This document shows positions 52,912 to 62,183 of a stretch of 64,000 nucleotides of DNA, one piece after another. The translations under genes were made by a program, and so were the position numbers. The stretch is from Ancylomarina subtilis (lineage in GTDB: Bacteria; Bacteroidota; Bacteroidia; Bacteroidales; Marinifilaceae), in contig NZ_SHKN01000005.1 of the NCBI RefSeq assembly GCF_004217115.1, positions 1-64,000 on the forward strand, in the 5' to 3' direction. The notes below the pieces were generated by a model that searched no databases, was not told the DNA's origin, and was given only the letters and a program-made list of their open reading frames with translations. Position 1 is the first letter of the stretch, and every line of letters starts with the position of its first letter.

Positions 52912-54246
52912 TTATACACATCCTTGAGCTAACATTGCTTCAGCAACTTTTACGAAACCACCGATGTTTGCACCGTTTACGTAGTTGATTTTACCATTCT
53001 TAGTACCGAAACGTACACAAGTATCGTGAATATCTTTCATGATACGAGCTAATTTCTCATCAACTTCTTCAGCAGTCCAGTTGAAACGTAGTGAGTTTTG
53101 TGACATTTCAAGACCTGAAACAGCAACACCACCCGCATTAGCAGCTTTACCAGGAGCAAAAGCAACATTCTCAGTTAAATAAAGCATTGCTTCAGCAGTA
53201 CAACCCATGTTAGATGTTTCAACAACATACTTACATCCGTTTGCAACAAGAGCTTTAGCATCCTCTTCGTTCAATTCGTTCTGAATAGCACATGGGAAAG
53301 CCATGTCACACTTCACTTCCCAAGGTTTTTTACCTGCGAAGAATTCAGCACCAAATTTCTCAGCGTAAGGAGCTACAACATCATTGTTTGAAGCACGAAG
53401 ATCCAATAGATACTCAATTTTCTCAGCATCTAAACCTTCTTTATCGTATACATATCCATCAGGACCTGATACAGTAACAACTTTAGCACCTAGCTCAACT
53501 AATTTAAGAGCAGCACCCCAAGTTACATTACCAAAACCAGAAAGAGCAACAGTTTTACCTTCTAATGTTTCATTGTTTTCAGCAACCATATGCTGAGCGA
53601 AATAAACAGCACCAAAACCAGTTGCTTCAGGACGGATCAAAGAACCACCAAACTCAAGTGGCTTACCAGTTAATACACCAGTAAATTCGTTACGAATTCT
53701 CTTGTATTGTCCGAAAAGGTATCCGATCTCACGACCACCTACTCCGATATCACCTGCAGGAACGTCAGTGTTAGGACCAATATGCTTACACAACTCAGTC
53801 ATGAAACTCTGGCAAAAACGCATAATTTCGTTATCTGATCTTCCTTTTGGATTGAAGTCAGAACCACCTTTACCACCACCCATAGGTAGAGTAGTCAATG
53901 AGTTCTTGAAAGTTTGTTCGAAACCTAAGAATTTAAGAGCACTTAGAGTTACCGAAGGGTGAAAACGTAAACCACCTTTATATGGTCCGATTGCGCTATT
54001 AAACTCAACACGGTAACCACGGTTAATTTCTACTTCACCATTATCGTTGAACCAAGGCACTCGGAACATGATAGTACGTTCTGGCTCACACATTTTTTCA
54101 AGAAGTTTTGCATTCTTGTATTTAGGATTTGAATCGTAAGTTTCCCATACAGATTCGATTACCTCTTGTGCTGCCTGGTGAAATTCAGCTTCACCTGGAG
54201 TTCTACCCTTAAGGGCTTCCATGAATTCATTAATCTTTGCTTCCAT
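52912..54246 (-). CDS. gdhA: NADP-specific glutamate dehydrogenase
   Basis: A 444-aa hexameric class I enzyme interconverting 2-oxoglutarate plus ammonia and glutamate, the main ammonium assimilation route. The catalytic Lys is in PMGGGKGGSDFNPKGRSD (about 122-140), and the Asp in VPAGDIGVGGREIGY. The dinucleotide-binding motif is SGFGNVTWGAA. The length matches E. coli GdhA. It has its own promoter and terminator. Confidence 0.98.
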   Translation of the reverse strand: MEAKINEFMEALKGRTPGEAEFHQAAQEVIESVWETYDSNPKYKNAKLLEKMCEPERTIMFRVPWFNDNGEVEINRGYRVEFNSAIGPYKGGLRFHPSVTLSALKFLGFEQTFKNSLTTLPMGGGKGGSDFNPKGRSDNEIMRFCQSFMTELCKHIGPNTDVPAGDIGVGGREIGYLFGQYKRIRNEFTGVLTGKPLEFGGSLIRPEATGFGAVYFAQHMVAENNETLEGKTVALSGFGNVTWGAALKLVELGAKVVTVSGPDGYVYDKEGLDAEKIEYLLDLRASNNDVVAPYAEKFGAEFFAGKKPWEVKCDMAFPCAIQNELNEEDAKALVANGCKYVVETSNMGCTAEAMLYLTENVAFAPGKAANAGGVAVSGLEMSQNSLRFNWTAEEVDEKLARIMKDIHDTCVRFGTKNGKINYVNGANIGGFVKVAEAMLAQGCV

Positions 54247-54308
54247 GTCCTAAGTATGTTATGAAATTAAAATAATGTTATTGTGATACAATTGTTAATA
54301 TTTTGGTT

Positions 54309-54316
54309 CAAATGTA
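54309..54316 (-). promoter_or_regulatory. Candidate gdhA promoter -7 box
   Basis: TACATTTG on the minus strand fits TAnnTTTG, with TTG about 18 bases upstream as -33; it is 63 bases before the gdhA start. Confidence 0.5.
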
Positions 54317-54451
54317 TATAAATTTTAAGAACCTCAATTTTTTTTCGCAAAAAAATTCAAACGTTTTAAAAAAATATTTATTGCTGATTATCAGTAATTT
54401 AACTCATTATCAATTCTGCTCTACAACATCATGCAGAAAAAAAGAGATTTT

Positions 54452-55555
54452 TCAAGAAGTCAAAGCGTAAATTTTGCCGGGAAGTGCTCTAACAAGCCCC
54501 TCGAATTCCATTTTTAATAGCAAACTTGAAACCCGACTCATGGGTAAATTTGATTTTATAGAAAGCATATCAATTCCTAATTTTCCTTCATGGCTTAATA
54601 ATCCAACGATCAAATCTTCCTCCGGGGAAAGCTCGACAAACATTTTCGCCTGAACCGCATCCTTTTTGCTCAAATCATTCTCCCAACCCAGAATATATTC
54701 AAGATCAGAAACCGACTCTATCAAATGAGCTTGATTCGTTTTAATCAGATGATTACAACCTTGCGAATAGACATCCCCGATCCTACCGGGAAATGCGAAC
54801 ACATCCCTATTATATGAATTTGCAATTTCAGCTGTTATCAAAGAACCGCCCTTTCTGGCAGATTCAACAACCAAGGTGGCATCAGCCATACCAGCTATAA
54901 TTCGATTTCGACGAACAAAGTGTCGTGGATCGATAACACTTTTAGAATTAAATTCAGAAATCAGACCTCCCTGCTGAATTATCTCTTCGGCATATTTACG
55001 ATGCTGTGCAGGATACATCAAATGAAAACCATGTCCGACAACGGCGACTGTTGGCAACTTATATTTCAGTGCCGCCTTATGTGCACAAATATCGATACCA
55101 TAAGCCAAACCACTCACAATAACTGTTTTCTCAGCATGAGAGGCAAGAGCCTTTATAATCTTATCGCAGTTTTCTTTTCCATACTCAGTAGCATTGCGCG
55201 TGCCTACAACACTTAATATACGTGACGCATTAAAATCAATATCTCCTTTATAATAAAGTGTCGTTGGTGAATCAGGACAATTCAATAACCGTTGAGGAAA
55301 ATTCTCATCAAGATAGAAAACAACGTTAATGTCATTGTCTTCAATAAACTTCAGTTCGGCTTCTGCCTCACGAAGAGCCACATCCCGATCCAACTTTTGT
55401 AAAATATGCTTACCTATACCAGGAACCTTTAGTAGTTCTTGCTTTTTCACTCTAAAAAAAGCGTCAACACCTCCGGTATAAGCAATCACCTTTCTGGCAT
55501 TAATACTGCCAAGACCATTCAAAAAGCTAAAGGCTACTTTATAGAGTGTTTCCAT
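54452..55555 (-). CDS. dprA: DNA-processing protein DprA
   Basis: A 367-aa protein that loads RecA onto incoming single-stranded DNA in natural transformation. An N-terminal SAM-like domain has GIGKHILQKL (helix-hairpin-helix). The Rossmann-like core has SVVGTRNATEYG (about 112), VSGLAYGIDICAH and VESARKGGSLITAEIA. The C-terminal winged helix covers about 305-367. It has the usual length. Genes for uptake machinery are not in the window. Confidence 0.95.
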   Translation of the reverse strand: METLYKVAFSFLNGLGSINARKVIAYTGGVDAFFRVKKQELLKVPGIGKHILQKLDRDVALREAEAELKFIEDNDINVVFYLDENFPQRLLNCPDSPTTLYYKGDIDFNASRILSVVGTRNATEYGKENCDKIIKALASHAEKTVIVSGLAYGIDICAHKAALKYKLPTVAVVGHGFHLMYPAQHRKYAEEIIQQGGLISEFNSKSVIDPRHFVRRNRIIAGMADATLVVESARKGGSLITAEIANSYNRDVFAFPGRIGDVYSQGCNHLIKTNQAHLIESVSDLEYILGWENDLSKKDAVQAKMFVELSPEEDLIVGLLSHEGKLGIDMLSIKSNLPMSRVSSLLLKMEFEGLVRALPGKIYALTS

Positions 55556-55616
55556 TGTTTGGATTTAGAACATCCAAATTAAAAAATTGTATTGGGAAAT
55601 CAAAAAAAGCAAGTTG

Positions 55617-56183
55617 TTACATATCAAATGCAAAACCAATAGTTACAAAACCCGCATTACCATATCCCAACTCGGTAAAGATGTCGATATTCTCACTGAT
55701 ATTGTATCGGCCTCCAATTAGAATTCCAAGATCGAACAACACATTATTCTCCTTTATATTAATCCCTTTTTCAGACTTTATATGCTCCAGAGAAAAACCC
55801 GTTTTCAGTGATGTATACAATTCCACACCAAATTCAGGAGATATATTTATCGCATCCAATAAATCATTCAGGTCATATGAAACAACCCCTCCAAAACGAT
55901 AATACTTATGGGTAATTTCTGAGAAATCGTAAAACAAAGATTCATTCTTCTGACCTGCAAATCCAAGATAGGCACCTAAACGAAAGCCTTTACGCCAAGG
56001 CTTATCTGCCTGAATTAAAAATGTAGGGTAATGTGTTTCATCTCCATTTTTAAAATTATGATCGAACTTGCCATATTTTGCAAAGGGTAACCCAACTTGA
56101 ATTCTAACCCCTTCCTCTTTTTCTTGTGAGAATAAGGATAATGATAGAAAAACGATGGTGATGGAAAAAAAATATTTTTTCAT
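55617..56183 (-). CDS. Outer-membrane beta-barrel-like protein, 188 aa
   Basis: A 188-aa protein with a signal peptide (about 1-19, ...LSLFSQ). The mature part consists of alternating hydrophobic/polar strands (RIQVGLPFAKYGKF, GAYLGFAGQ, DLGILIGGRYN) and ends in IGFAFDM. The pattern suggests a small outer-membrane barrel. The function is unknown. It is 61 bases upstream of dprA on the same strand. Confidence 0.65.
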   Translation of the reverse strand: MKKYFFSITIVFLSLSLFSQEKEEGVRIQVGLPFAKYGKFDHNFKNGDETHYPTFLIQADKPWRKGFRLGAYLGFAGQKNESLFYDFSEITHKYYRFGGVVSYDLNDLLDAINISPEFGVELYTSLKTGFSLEHIKSEKGINIKENNVLFDLGILIGGRYNISENIDIFTELGYGNAGFVTIGFAFDM

Positions 56184-56220
56184 ATGCTTACAAAACGTAA
56201 CTCTTTTAAAATAAACAACT

Positions 56221-56685
56221 TTACGACTCCTTCTTTGAATACTTCAAAAGAGAGTTCAATATCTCTGTTTTCTGATTTTTTGACAAAGCTGACAAACTTA
56301 TTCCCGGATATTTGGCCAACCCCTTTGCACTAATTTGATAAAGGAATAAATCCTCGCGCAATCCCATACTGCGTTTTTTAAGCTCAAAATGCGAAAAGGT
56401 TTGCTTACTTATTTCGATAGATTTAAACTTATCATGAAAAGGATGTAAAGGATAATATCGCATGATGATTTTATCATCGGTATCCTTATAAATAATAAAA
56501 TTATACTCCCGCACTAAATTAAGTCCTATAAGTAATACATAAATTACAAACAGACCTGCGATAAGCAGATTCATATGCGCTGGATTTTGATATACCGTAA
56601 GAACCGTCAGCCCCAGATAAACAAAAGTAATGATGTAATAAAAAAGCTTAATGTTTGCTGCCCGACTTTGATTGCTAAGTGTCAT
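56221..56685 (-). CDS. Small membrane protein with PH-like domain, 154 aa
   Basis: A 154-aa protein with two helices near the N-terminus (about 12-32 and 38-60) followed by a soluble domain (KDTDDKIIMRYYPLHPF...), like the membrane-anchored bacterial PH proteins. There is no recognised motif. It is on the same strand as the barrel protein, 37 bases upstream. Confidence 0.6.
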   Translation of the reverse strand: MTLSNQSRAANIKLFYYIITFVYLGLTVLTVYQNPAHMNLLIAGLFVIYVLLIGLNLVREYNFIIYKDTDDKIIMRYYPLHPFHDKFKSIEISKQTFSHFELKKRSMGLREDLFLYQISAKGLAKYPGISLSALSKNQKTEILNSLLKYSKKES

Positions 56686-56827
56686 ATATGTATCAATATA
56701 AATTTAGAGTATAATATTACGTCTTATTTTAGTAGAATAAGCCAATATTTTAAAATTCTGCGAGTTTGACATCACTCGCTAAAATACTATATTTGACCAA
56801 AGTTAGAAACTATAAATAAGTTCGCAA

Positions 56828-57889
56828 ATGAGTCTTCAATCTTACGATTTAATTTTTACTGAAAACATAGAAAAAGAGCTTGGTAGAATTTTGGAAACTT
56901 ATTCCAAATCAAAAATCTTTATCCTTATGGATTCAGGTGCACAGGAACACTGCTGGCATCTCTTATCAAGTAATGAAAACCTACAGGATATTCCCAAATT
57001 GATAATCGATTCTGGCGAGCAAAACAAATCACTTGACTCAGTTGTAAAAGCCTGGGAATTCCTAAGCCAAAATGGCGCCAACCGTCACAGCCTGGTCATA
57101 AATATTGGCGGAGGTTTAATGACTGACCTGGGAGGATTTGTTGCATCCACCTTTAAGCGTGGCTGTCACTTTATTAATATACCCACCACACTCCTATCTC
57201 AAATTGATGCTTCAGTAGGTGGAAAAACCGGTTTTAATTTCAATGGTTTAAAAAACGAAATAGGTGTCATCAACCAACCCGATATGGTAGTTTTGAGTCC
57301 TGAATTTCTGAAAACCTTACCTATGAAAGAATTCAAATCAGGTTTTGCTGAGATGTTGAAACATGCGATCATATACAGTCAAAACTACCTTGATGAACTG
57401 ATAGCCTTTAATTTTGAGAATATTAATTACTCCAAATTACTAACATTGATTAGAAAATCCGTCGCTGTAAAACAGGAGTTTGTCATGAAAGACCCAATGG
57501 AAAGAGATGTCCGTAAGGTTCTGAACTTTGGACACACTATTGGTCATGCATTCGAAAGTTATGCACATCATCACAAACTTGAACTTTCACATGGTGAGGC
57601 TGTAGCTCTCGGTATGATAGGCGAACTCTATCTTTCAGTAAAGAAAAAAGCATTTCCGCAAGATAAATTTGACGAGATAGTGAAATATATAACAGATATT
57701 TACTCAGACTTTTCTATTTTTGCGAAGGATTACCCCGAATTATATCAATTGATGTTACACGATAAGAAAAATAGTGACGAAGGAGTTAATTTCACACTTC
57801 TTCCGAATGTTGGTGCTTATACGATAAATAACATCTGCACGGAAGAGGAAGTATTTGAAGCTCTTAATCAGTATGGAAAAAGAAATTAA
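56828..57889 (+). CDS. aroB: 3-dehydroquinate synthase
   Basis: A 353-aa NAD- and metal-dependent enzyme that closes the shikimate ring from DAHP. Signatures are GGGLMTDLGGFVASTFKRG (about 95), IPTTLLSQIDASVGGKTGFN, and the zinc-ligand segments FAEMLKHAII and FGHTIGHAFE. Its length is normal. Its end overlaps two possible starts of the apt gene, so translation may be coupled. Confidence 0.97.
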   Translation: MSLQSYDLIFTENIEKELGRILETYSKSKIFILMDSGAQEHCWHLLSSNENLQDIPKLIIDSGEQNKSLDSVVKAWEFLSQNGANRHSLVINIGGGLMTDLGGFVASTFKRGCHFINIPTTLLSQIDASVGGKTGFNFNGLKNEIGVINQPDMVVLSPEFLKTLPMKEFKSGFAEMLKHAIIYSQNYLDELIAFNFENINYSKLLTLIRKSVAVKQEFVMKDPMERDVRKVLNFGHTIGHAFESYAHHHKLELSHGEAVALGMIGELYLSVKKKAFPQDKFDEIVKYITDIYSDFSIFAKDYPELYQLMLHDKKNSDEGVNFTLLPNVGAYTINNICTEEEVFEALNQYGKRN

Positions 57890-57890
57890 A

Positions 57891-58421
57891 ATGGACGTAA
57901 AACTTCAAGAAGCAAAAGACTCAATTAGAGATATCGTTGATTTTCCTAAAGAAGGTATTGTATTTAAGGATATCACCACCATGTTGAAGGATGAAAAACA
58001 CCTTAATACATTGGTAGAATCTCTGTATGAACAATACAAAGACAAGGGGATTACTAAAATTGTAGGACTGGAAAGTCGTGGATTTATCCTAGGTACAGTT
58101 TTGGCCTATAAATTAGGCGCCGGATTTGTTCCGGTTCGTAAGCCGGGTAAACTGCCAGCACCTACTTATTCTGAAAAATATTCGCTTGAGTATGGCGAAG
58201 ACGAAATGTTCATTCATCAGGATGCTTTAAACTCTGAGGATGTTATTTTATTGCACGACGACCTGTTAGCAACCGGTGGAACAGCTAAAGCGTCTATCAA
58301 TCTAATTAGCAAGTTCAACGTTAAGAATGTATTTGTCAACTTCCTTGTTGAACTGGACTTCTTAAACGGACGTGAGAAATTAGATACGGACTATCAAGTC
58401 GATTCTCTATTCCATTTCTAG
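57891..58421 (+). CDS. apt: Adenine phosphoribosyltransferase
   Basis: A 176-aa purine-salvage enzyme that makes AMP from adenine and PRPP. The PRPP loop is VILLHDDLLATGGTAKA (about 120-136), and the ESRGFILG segment is typical. I chose the ATG at 57891 (MDVKLQEAK), one base after the aroB stop; an ATG at 57873 overlaps aroB. The gene lies between aroB and aroA, probably one transcript. Confidence 0.95.
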   Translation: MDVKLQEAKDSIRDIVDFPKEGIVFKDITTMLKDEKHLNTLVESLYEQYKDKGITKIVGLESRGFILGTVLAYKLGAGFVPVRKPGKLPAPTYSEKYSLEYGEDEMFIHQDALNSEDVILLHDDLLATGGTAKASINLISKFNVKNVFVNFLVELDFLNGREKLDTDYQVDSLFHF

Positions 58422-58516
58422 ACTTTAGAAATTAAGGAATTACACCATACGGCCGTTGGGGAATTCAATTTTTCTAACGGCTGATTTTTTGTACAATCTT
58501 TTTTAAGATCAAAACC

Positions 58517-59743
58517 ATGCATTACACTATATCAAAGCCAGAAAAAAACATTGAAGGAAAAATTATCATTCCCTCATCGAAGAGCATTTCGAATCGTGTG
58601 CAAATCATCAATGCTTTAAGTTATAGTTTTGAACCAATTAAGAATCTGTCCACCTGTGACGATTCTAAAGTTATGCAGGACGTTTTGTTTTCAAACACCA
58701 ATGTTTTTGATGTCGGGCATGCAGGCACCAGTATGCGATTTTTAACGGCCTACCTATCGAAAATACTAGGAGAATGGACTCTAACTGGTTCCGATAGAAT
58801 GAAAGAACGCCCAATCTCTGTTCTGGTTGATGCCCTAAACTCTTTGGGTGCTCAAATTTCATATCTTGAAAAAGAAGGCTATCCTCCACTTAAAATTTTA
58901 GGATCAAATATCACAGGTAAAGAAGTTGAATTGGCTGGTAACACCAGTTCGCAATACATATCTGCTCTATTGCTTATTGCTCCGACTCTTGAAAATGGCC
59001 TTCGTATTAAACTGCAAGGCAAAATTGTATCTCGTTCATATATTGAGATGACTCTAAACATTATGGAGGAATTTGGAATCCAGTCAGAGTTCAAAGACAA
59101 TGAAATTTACGTTGCCAAACAGCCTTACAAAGTGATGCCATATACTGTTGAAGGTGATTGGTCCGGAGCTTCGTATTGGTATGCCTTTATGGCCTTGGCT
59201 CCTGAGGGGAAACTCTATTTGGATGGACTACGAAAAAACAGTTTTCAGGGCGATTCAAGATTGGTTGAAGTCTTTGAAAAGCTAGGTGTAAAAACCAATT
59301 TTTCAAAAAAAGGCATGTATATCGAACAAACCAATGCTATTTGTAAAAAACTGGTTTTCGATTTTATTGAAATGCCCGATTTGGCTCAAACCTTTGCCGT
59401 TGTAACCGCATTAAAAAACGTTCCTTTCCACTTTAAGGGGCTGGAAACTCTTAAGATCAAAGAAACCAACCGTATTTCTGCTCTTATCAATGAGATGGGC
59501 AAGTTAGGCTATGTGCTTTACGAACCTCAGGAAGGTGAACTGGCCTGGGACGGCGAAATGAAAGCTGAGAGTGAAGAAATCATCATCGAAACCTATCACG
59601 ATCACCGTATGGCTATGGCCTTTGCCCCTATTGCCATGCTTCGTCCGGAAATTAAAATTGCTGACCCAATGGTGGTTAATAAATCTTACCCCAATTTCTG
59701 GGATCAACTCAAAGAGATCGGTTTTAATATTGAAGAAAACTAA
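58517..59743 (+). CDS. aroA: EPSP synthase
   Basis: A 408-aa enzyme that makes 5-enolpyruvylshikimate-3-phosphate, the sixth shikimate step. Motifs are PSSKSISNR near the start, GHAGTSMRFLTAY (about 68-80), ETNRISAL and the catalytic TYHDHRMAMAFA (about 358). It is slightly short for the family (about 427) through loop differences, as in other Bacteroidota. It is followed by a strong terminator. Confidence 0.96.
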   Translation: MHYTISKPEKNIEGKIIIPSSKSISNRVQIINALSYSFEPIKNLSTCDDSKVMQDVLFSNTNVFDVGHAGTSMRFLTAYLSKILGEWTLTGSDRMKERPISVLVDALNSLGAQISYLEKEGYPPLKILGSNITGKEVELAGNTSSQYISALLLIAPTLENGLRIKLQGKIVSRSYIEMTLNIMEEFGIQSEFKDNEIYVAKQPYKVMPYTVEGDWSGASYWYAFMALAPEGKLYLDGLRKNSFQGDSRLVEVFEKLGVKTNFSKKGMYIEQTNAICKKLVFDFIEMPDLAQTFAVVTALKNVPFHFKGLETLKIKETNRISALINEMGKLGYVLYEPQEGELAWDGEMKAESEEIIIETYHDHRMAMAFAPIAMLRPEIKIADPMVVNKSYPNFWDQLKEIGFNIEEN

Positions 59744-59766
59744 TCCACAAAGACACTATAATTAGT

Positions 59767-59793
59767 AAAGCTCGACCAATTCAGTCGAGCTTT
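59767..59793. terminator. aroA terminator
   Basis: Perfect 10-bp stem AAAGCTCGAC / GTCGAGCTTT followed by TTC, 23 bases past the stop and between convergent genes, so it may serve both. Confidence 0.88.
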
Positions 59794-59813
59794 TTCAATT
59801 CCCAAAATTCCTT

Positions 59814-60680
59814 TTATAAATAGAGCCGATCAATACCAATCATGATCATAATGAGTAAAAAATACAGATTCAGTTGCAGAAATAATTTTCGAACTGAAAG
59901 TCTATCGTAATTCTTAAGAATAGGAAAACTGTAAAAAATTATCCATGCAGACATTATCAGTAGAATCCAAATAGACACTTGAGAACTCAAAACTTCGAAT
60001 AGCGGAAGCAACAAGGCAACCATAACAGTAGAAAGCATCCAAATCAGGGTGATGAAATGAATTTGTTTGATACTGAAGACATCTGTCAAAACCTTAAACC
60101 CACCTCTTTTATAGTCGTCACCATAAAGCAATAACAAAAGCCAAAAGTGAGGAATCTGACCTATAAAAAAGAAGAAAGCCAAAGCCAAAATAGGAGGTGC
60201 AAATAGATCACCGCCAGCAGCTACAAAACCAATTAATGGTGGGAAAGCACCACTCAATGCTCCGGGAACAACAGCGAAAGCTGAAAGCTGTTTCAAAGGC
60301 GTATAAAGTAGATTATACCACAGAATTGAAAAAAGAGCAATATAAAAACTCAGGATATTTCCACCCCAAACAAGCAAGGCACAACCCACAACTAAAAATA
60401 ATAAACTCCAGCCTACAGCCCCATTCTTGCTCAACTTACCCGATGGAATCGGTCTAAACTTGGTTCTATTCATCAAAGCATCTTTTTTATGCTCCTGAAC
60501 GTGATTAATGGCTGAAGCACCAGCGACAATGAACAAAATTCCAAAAACCACTGCAGCCATATCCAAAGAGAAATCAGTGGATTGCAACAGATAACCCGTA
60601 AAACAAGAAAGCGCTATAGGAATAGCAATCTTTATTTTTCCTAATTCAAGCAAACTCTTAATTTTTGAAGTTTCCGACAT
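59814..60680 (-). CDS. ctaB: Protoheme IX farnesyltransferase (heme O synthase)
   Basis: A 288-aa membrane prenyltransferase with about nine helices that adds the farnesyl chain to heme b for cytochrome oxidase. The UbiA-type substrate motif reads INHVQEHKKDALMNRTKFRP (about 59-78), and the second Asp-rich loop is GDDYKRGG. It is 2 bases after the SCO1 gene on the same strand, so the two form an oxidase-assembly unit. Confidence 0.93.
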   Translation of the reverse strand: MSETSKIKSLLELGKIKIAIPIALSCFTGYLLQSTDFSLDMAAVVFGILFIVAGASAINHVQEHKKDALMNRTKFRPIPSGKLSKNGAVGWSLLFLVVGCALLVWGGNILSFYIALFSILWYNLLYTPLKQLSAFAVVPGALSGAFPPLIGFVAAGGDLFAPPILALAFFFFIGQIPHFWLLLLLYGDDYKRGGFKVLTDVFSIKQIHFITLIWMLSTVMVALLLPLFEVLSSQVSIWILLIMSAWIIFYSFPILKNYDRLSVRKLFLQLNLYFLLIMIMIGIDRLYL

Positions 60681-60682
60681 AA

Positions 60683-61495
60683 CTAATGTTTAGAGTTAAG
60701 ATTTTCCACTCTCTTATATTGCTTACGCCTTGGTTTGAAAAAAATCAATAATAAAAAGATAATTAATGCCATAAAGATGGTAACGCTAGCCGTTACCGCA
60801 GTGATATTAAAAACGTAAGTTCTCCCCACGGGATCGTAAGAATAACAATATTCTAAAGCTTTTTTAATGGTTGGTCCCGTTTGTCCTTTGATGGATTCAT
60901 TGATAGCTAACTCAAACTCATAAGGTAAAAAATAGGTTCCATTTAAATAACGAGTAATTGTTCCATTGGGACTTACAATGACAACCGTTGCAGCATGCGT
61001 AAATTCATTCCCGGCTTTATTATAGAGAAAGCCTACATTTTTAGTAGCCTTGGCAATATTCGAGCTATCCGCCGTAAAAAAACGCCAGCCCTCCTCTGTG
61101 TTCTTATCATGAATCAAAGCTTGATAGTTTTTCTTCTTTTGATTCGCTAAAATTGTTGTCTCTTGTGGATCGAAACTGATGGTTAAAACCTGATAATCTT
61201 CGGATATGTCTAAATCACTAGCATCAATTAAACCAGCCAAGCCATCCAGTAATGGGCTACAGATGCCAGGACATTTAAAATAAACGAAAACAATAGCTGT
61301 GGGTTTATCGATCTGATCAAATAAGTTGACTGATTTCCCATCCTCATCGATGAGGTAGATATCATCTGATATTTTTTCGCCAAGCTGCTCAACAATACCA
61401 ACTTCGAAATCGGAATCATATTTTGTATCAGACTGACTAAAAAGGGAAATAGCAAGAAGGTTAATTAAAAAGCAAAGACACAATTTTAACTTCAT
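60683..61495 (-). CDS. sco: SCO1/SenC copper chaperone
   Basis: A 270-aa thioredoxin-fold protein that delivers copper to the CuA site of cytochrome oxidase. A signal peptide (about 1-20) precedes the Sco domain, with the CxxxC ligand pair in CPGIC (about 75) and the third ligand His in NEFTHAATVVI. A C-terminal transmembrane helix follows (about 235-255), beyond the usual domain end. It precedes ctaB by 2 bases. Confidence 0.92.
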   Translation of the reverse strand: MKLKLCLCFLINLLAISLFSQSDTKYDSDFEVGIVEQLGEKISDDIYLIDEDGKSVNLFDQIDKPTAIVFVYFKCPGICSPLLDGLAGLIDASDLDISEDYQVLTISFDPQETTILANQKKKNYQALIHDKNTEEGWRFFTADSSNIAKATKNVGFLYNKAGNEFTHAATVVIVSPNGTITRYLNGTYFLPYEFELAINESIKGQTGPTIKKALEYCYSYDPVGRTYVFNITAVTASVTIFMALIIFLLLIFFKPRRKQYKRVENLNSKH

Positions 61496-61969
61496 ATAAA
61501 ATCCTCCAGTGTTTTTAGGCTTGGGAACAGAGTCAAACAGTATGAAATTGCCATACGGTTTTAACTAAAAATATGAAATTATTCTGTTGACACTGAATGA
61601 GAAGAGGCTTTTTTTTTCATTCACCTCCTTATTTAGAACAGAGATCCTAGCCAAAGGTAACTTTACTCTGTAAAATCTTAAGCCGGAAAATTATACTTTT
61701 CAAAGCAATTATTTTTTTCAAATTCCAAATAAAAATCAACCAAAGAATGACTATCAGTAGCTTTGAGATAACGACTAAACTTTGCTGGGGAAAAACAATA
61801 GGGAAACTCAGAAAATCAGATTTAAGAGCGCCCTGCTGTAATGGGATAACGACTTAACAGGACGCCCTCTCCGACTAACTAAAAACCGTCCAATCAACTA
61901 CTGCTGTTAGCATTTCTCACTTAATTCTATTTTTAATATGGCATCATTCTACTTTCTAAGAATATGCAA
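61496..61969. other. Intergenic region upstream of sco
   Basis: A 474-bp gap between minus-strand genes. It holds the promoter of the sco-ctaB unit and a pair of similar words (GCGCCCTGCT and ACGCCCTCTC near 61828-61870) that do not form a convincing structure. No gene is supported. Confidence 0.45.
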
Positions 61970-62173
61970 TTATGATTTTTTCTTTAATCCTCTATACCCA
62001 ACTAAAAAAGCTGCGATAAGAGCGAATAGTAATTCAACAAAATTATTTCTATCAAATAAAAACCAAATGATCAAAGCGACAACTTGGCTTATGATGATAA
62101 AAAGCAGTAACCCATAAATAAACGCTTTTCGTTCCGCTCTATTTTTAAAATTTACCTTACTGTATATTTTCAT
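61970..62173 (-). CDS. Small two-helix membrane protein
   Basis: A 67-aa protein from the ATG at 62173 (MKIYSKVNF), chosen because the longer frame from 62203 overlaps the lipoprotein gene. It has two hydrophobic helices (about 17-40 and 46-60) and a Lys-rich C-terminus. I do not recognise the family. It lies directly downstream of the Big_5 gene on the same strand. Confidence 0.6.
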   Translation of the reverse strand: MKIYSKVNFKNRAERKAFIYGLLLFIIISQVVALIIWFLFDRNNFVELLFALIAAFLVGYRGLKKKS

Positions 62174-62183
62174 CGTCTCTTTA

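Noticed and set aside
61826-61870. Imperfect inverted repeat GCGCCCTGCT / GACGCCCTC
   Set aside because: Too many mismatches, and the words match better as direct repeats; likely chance.
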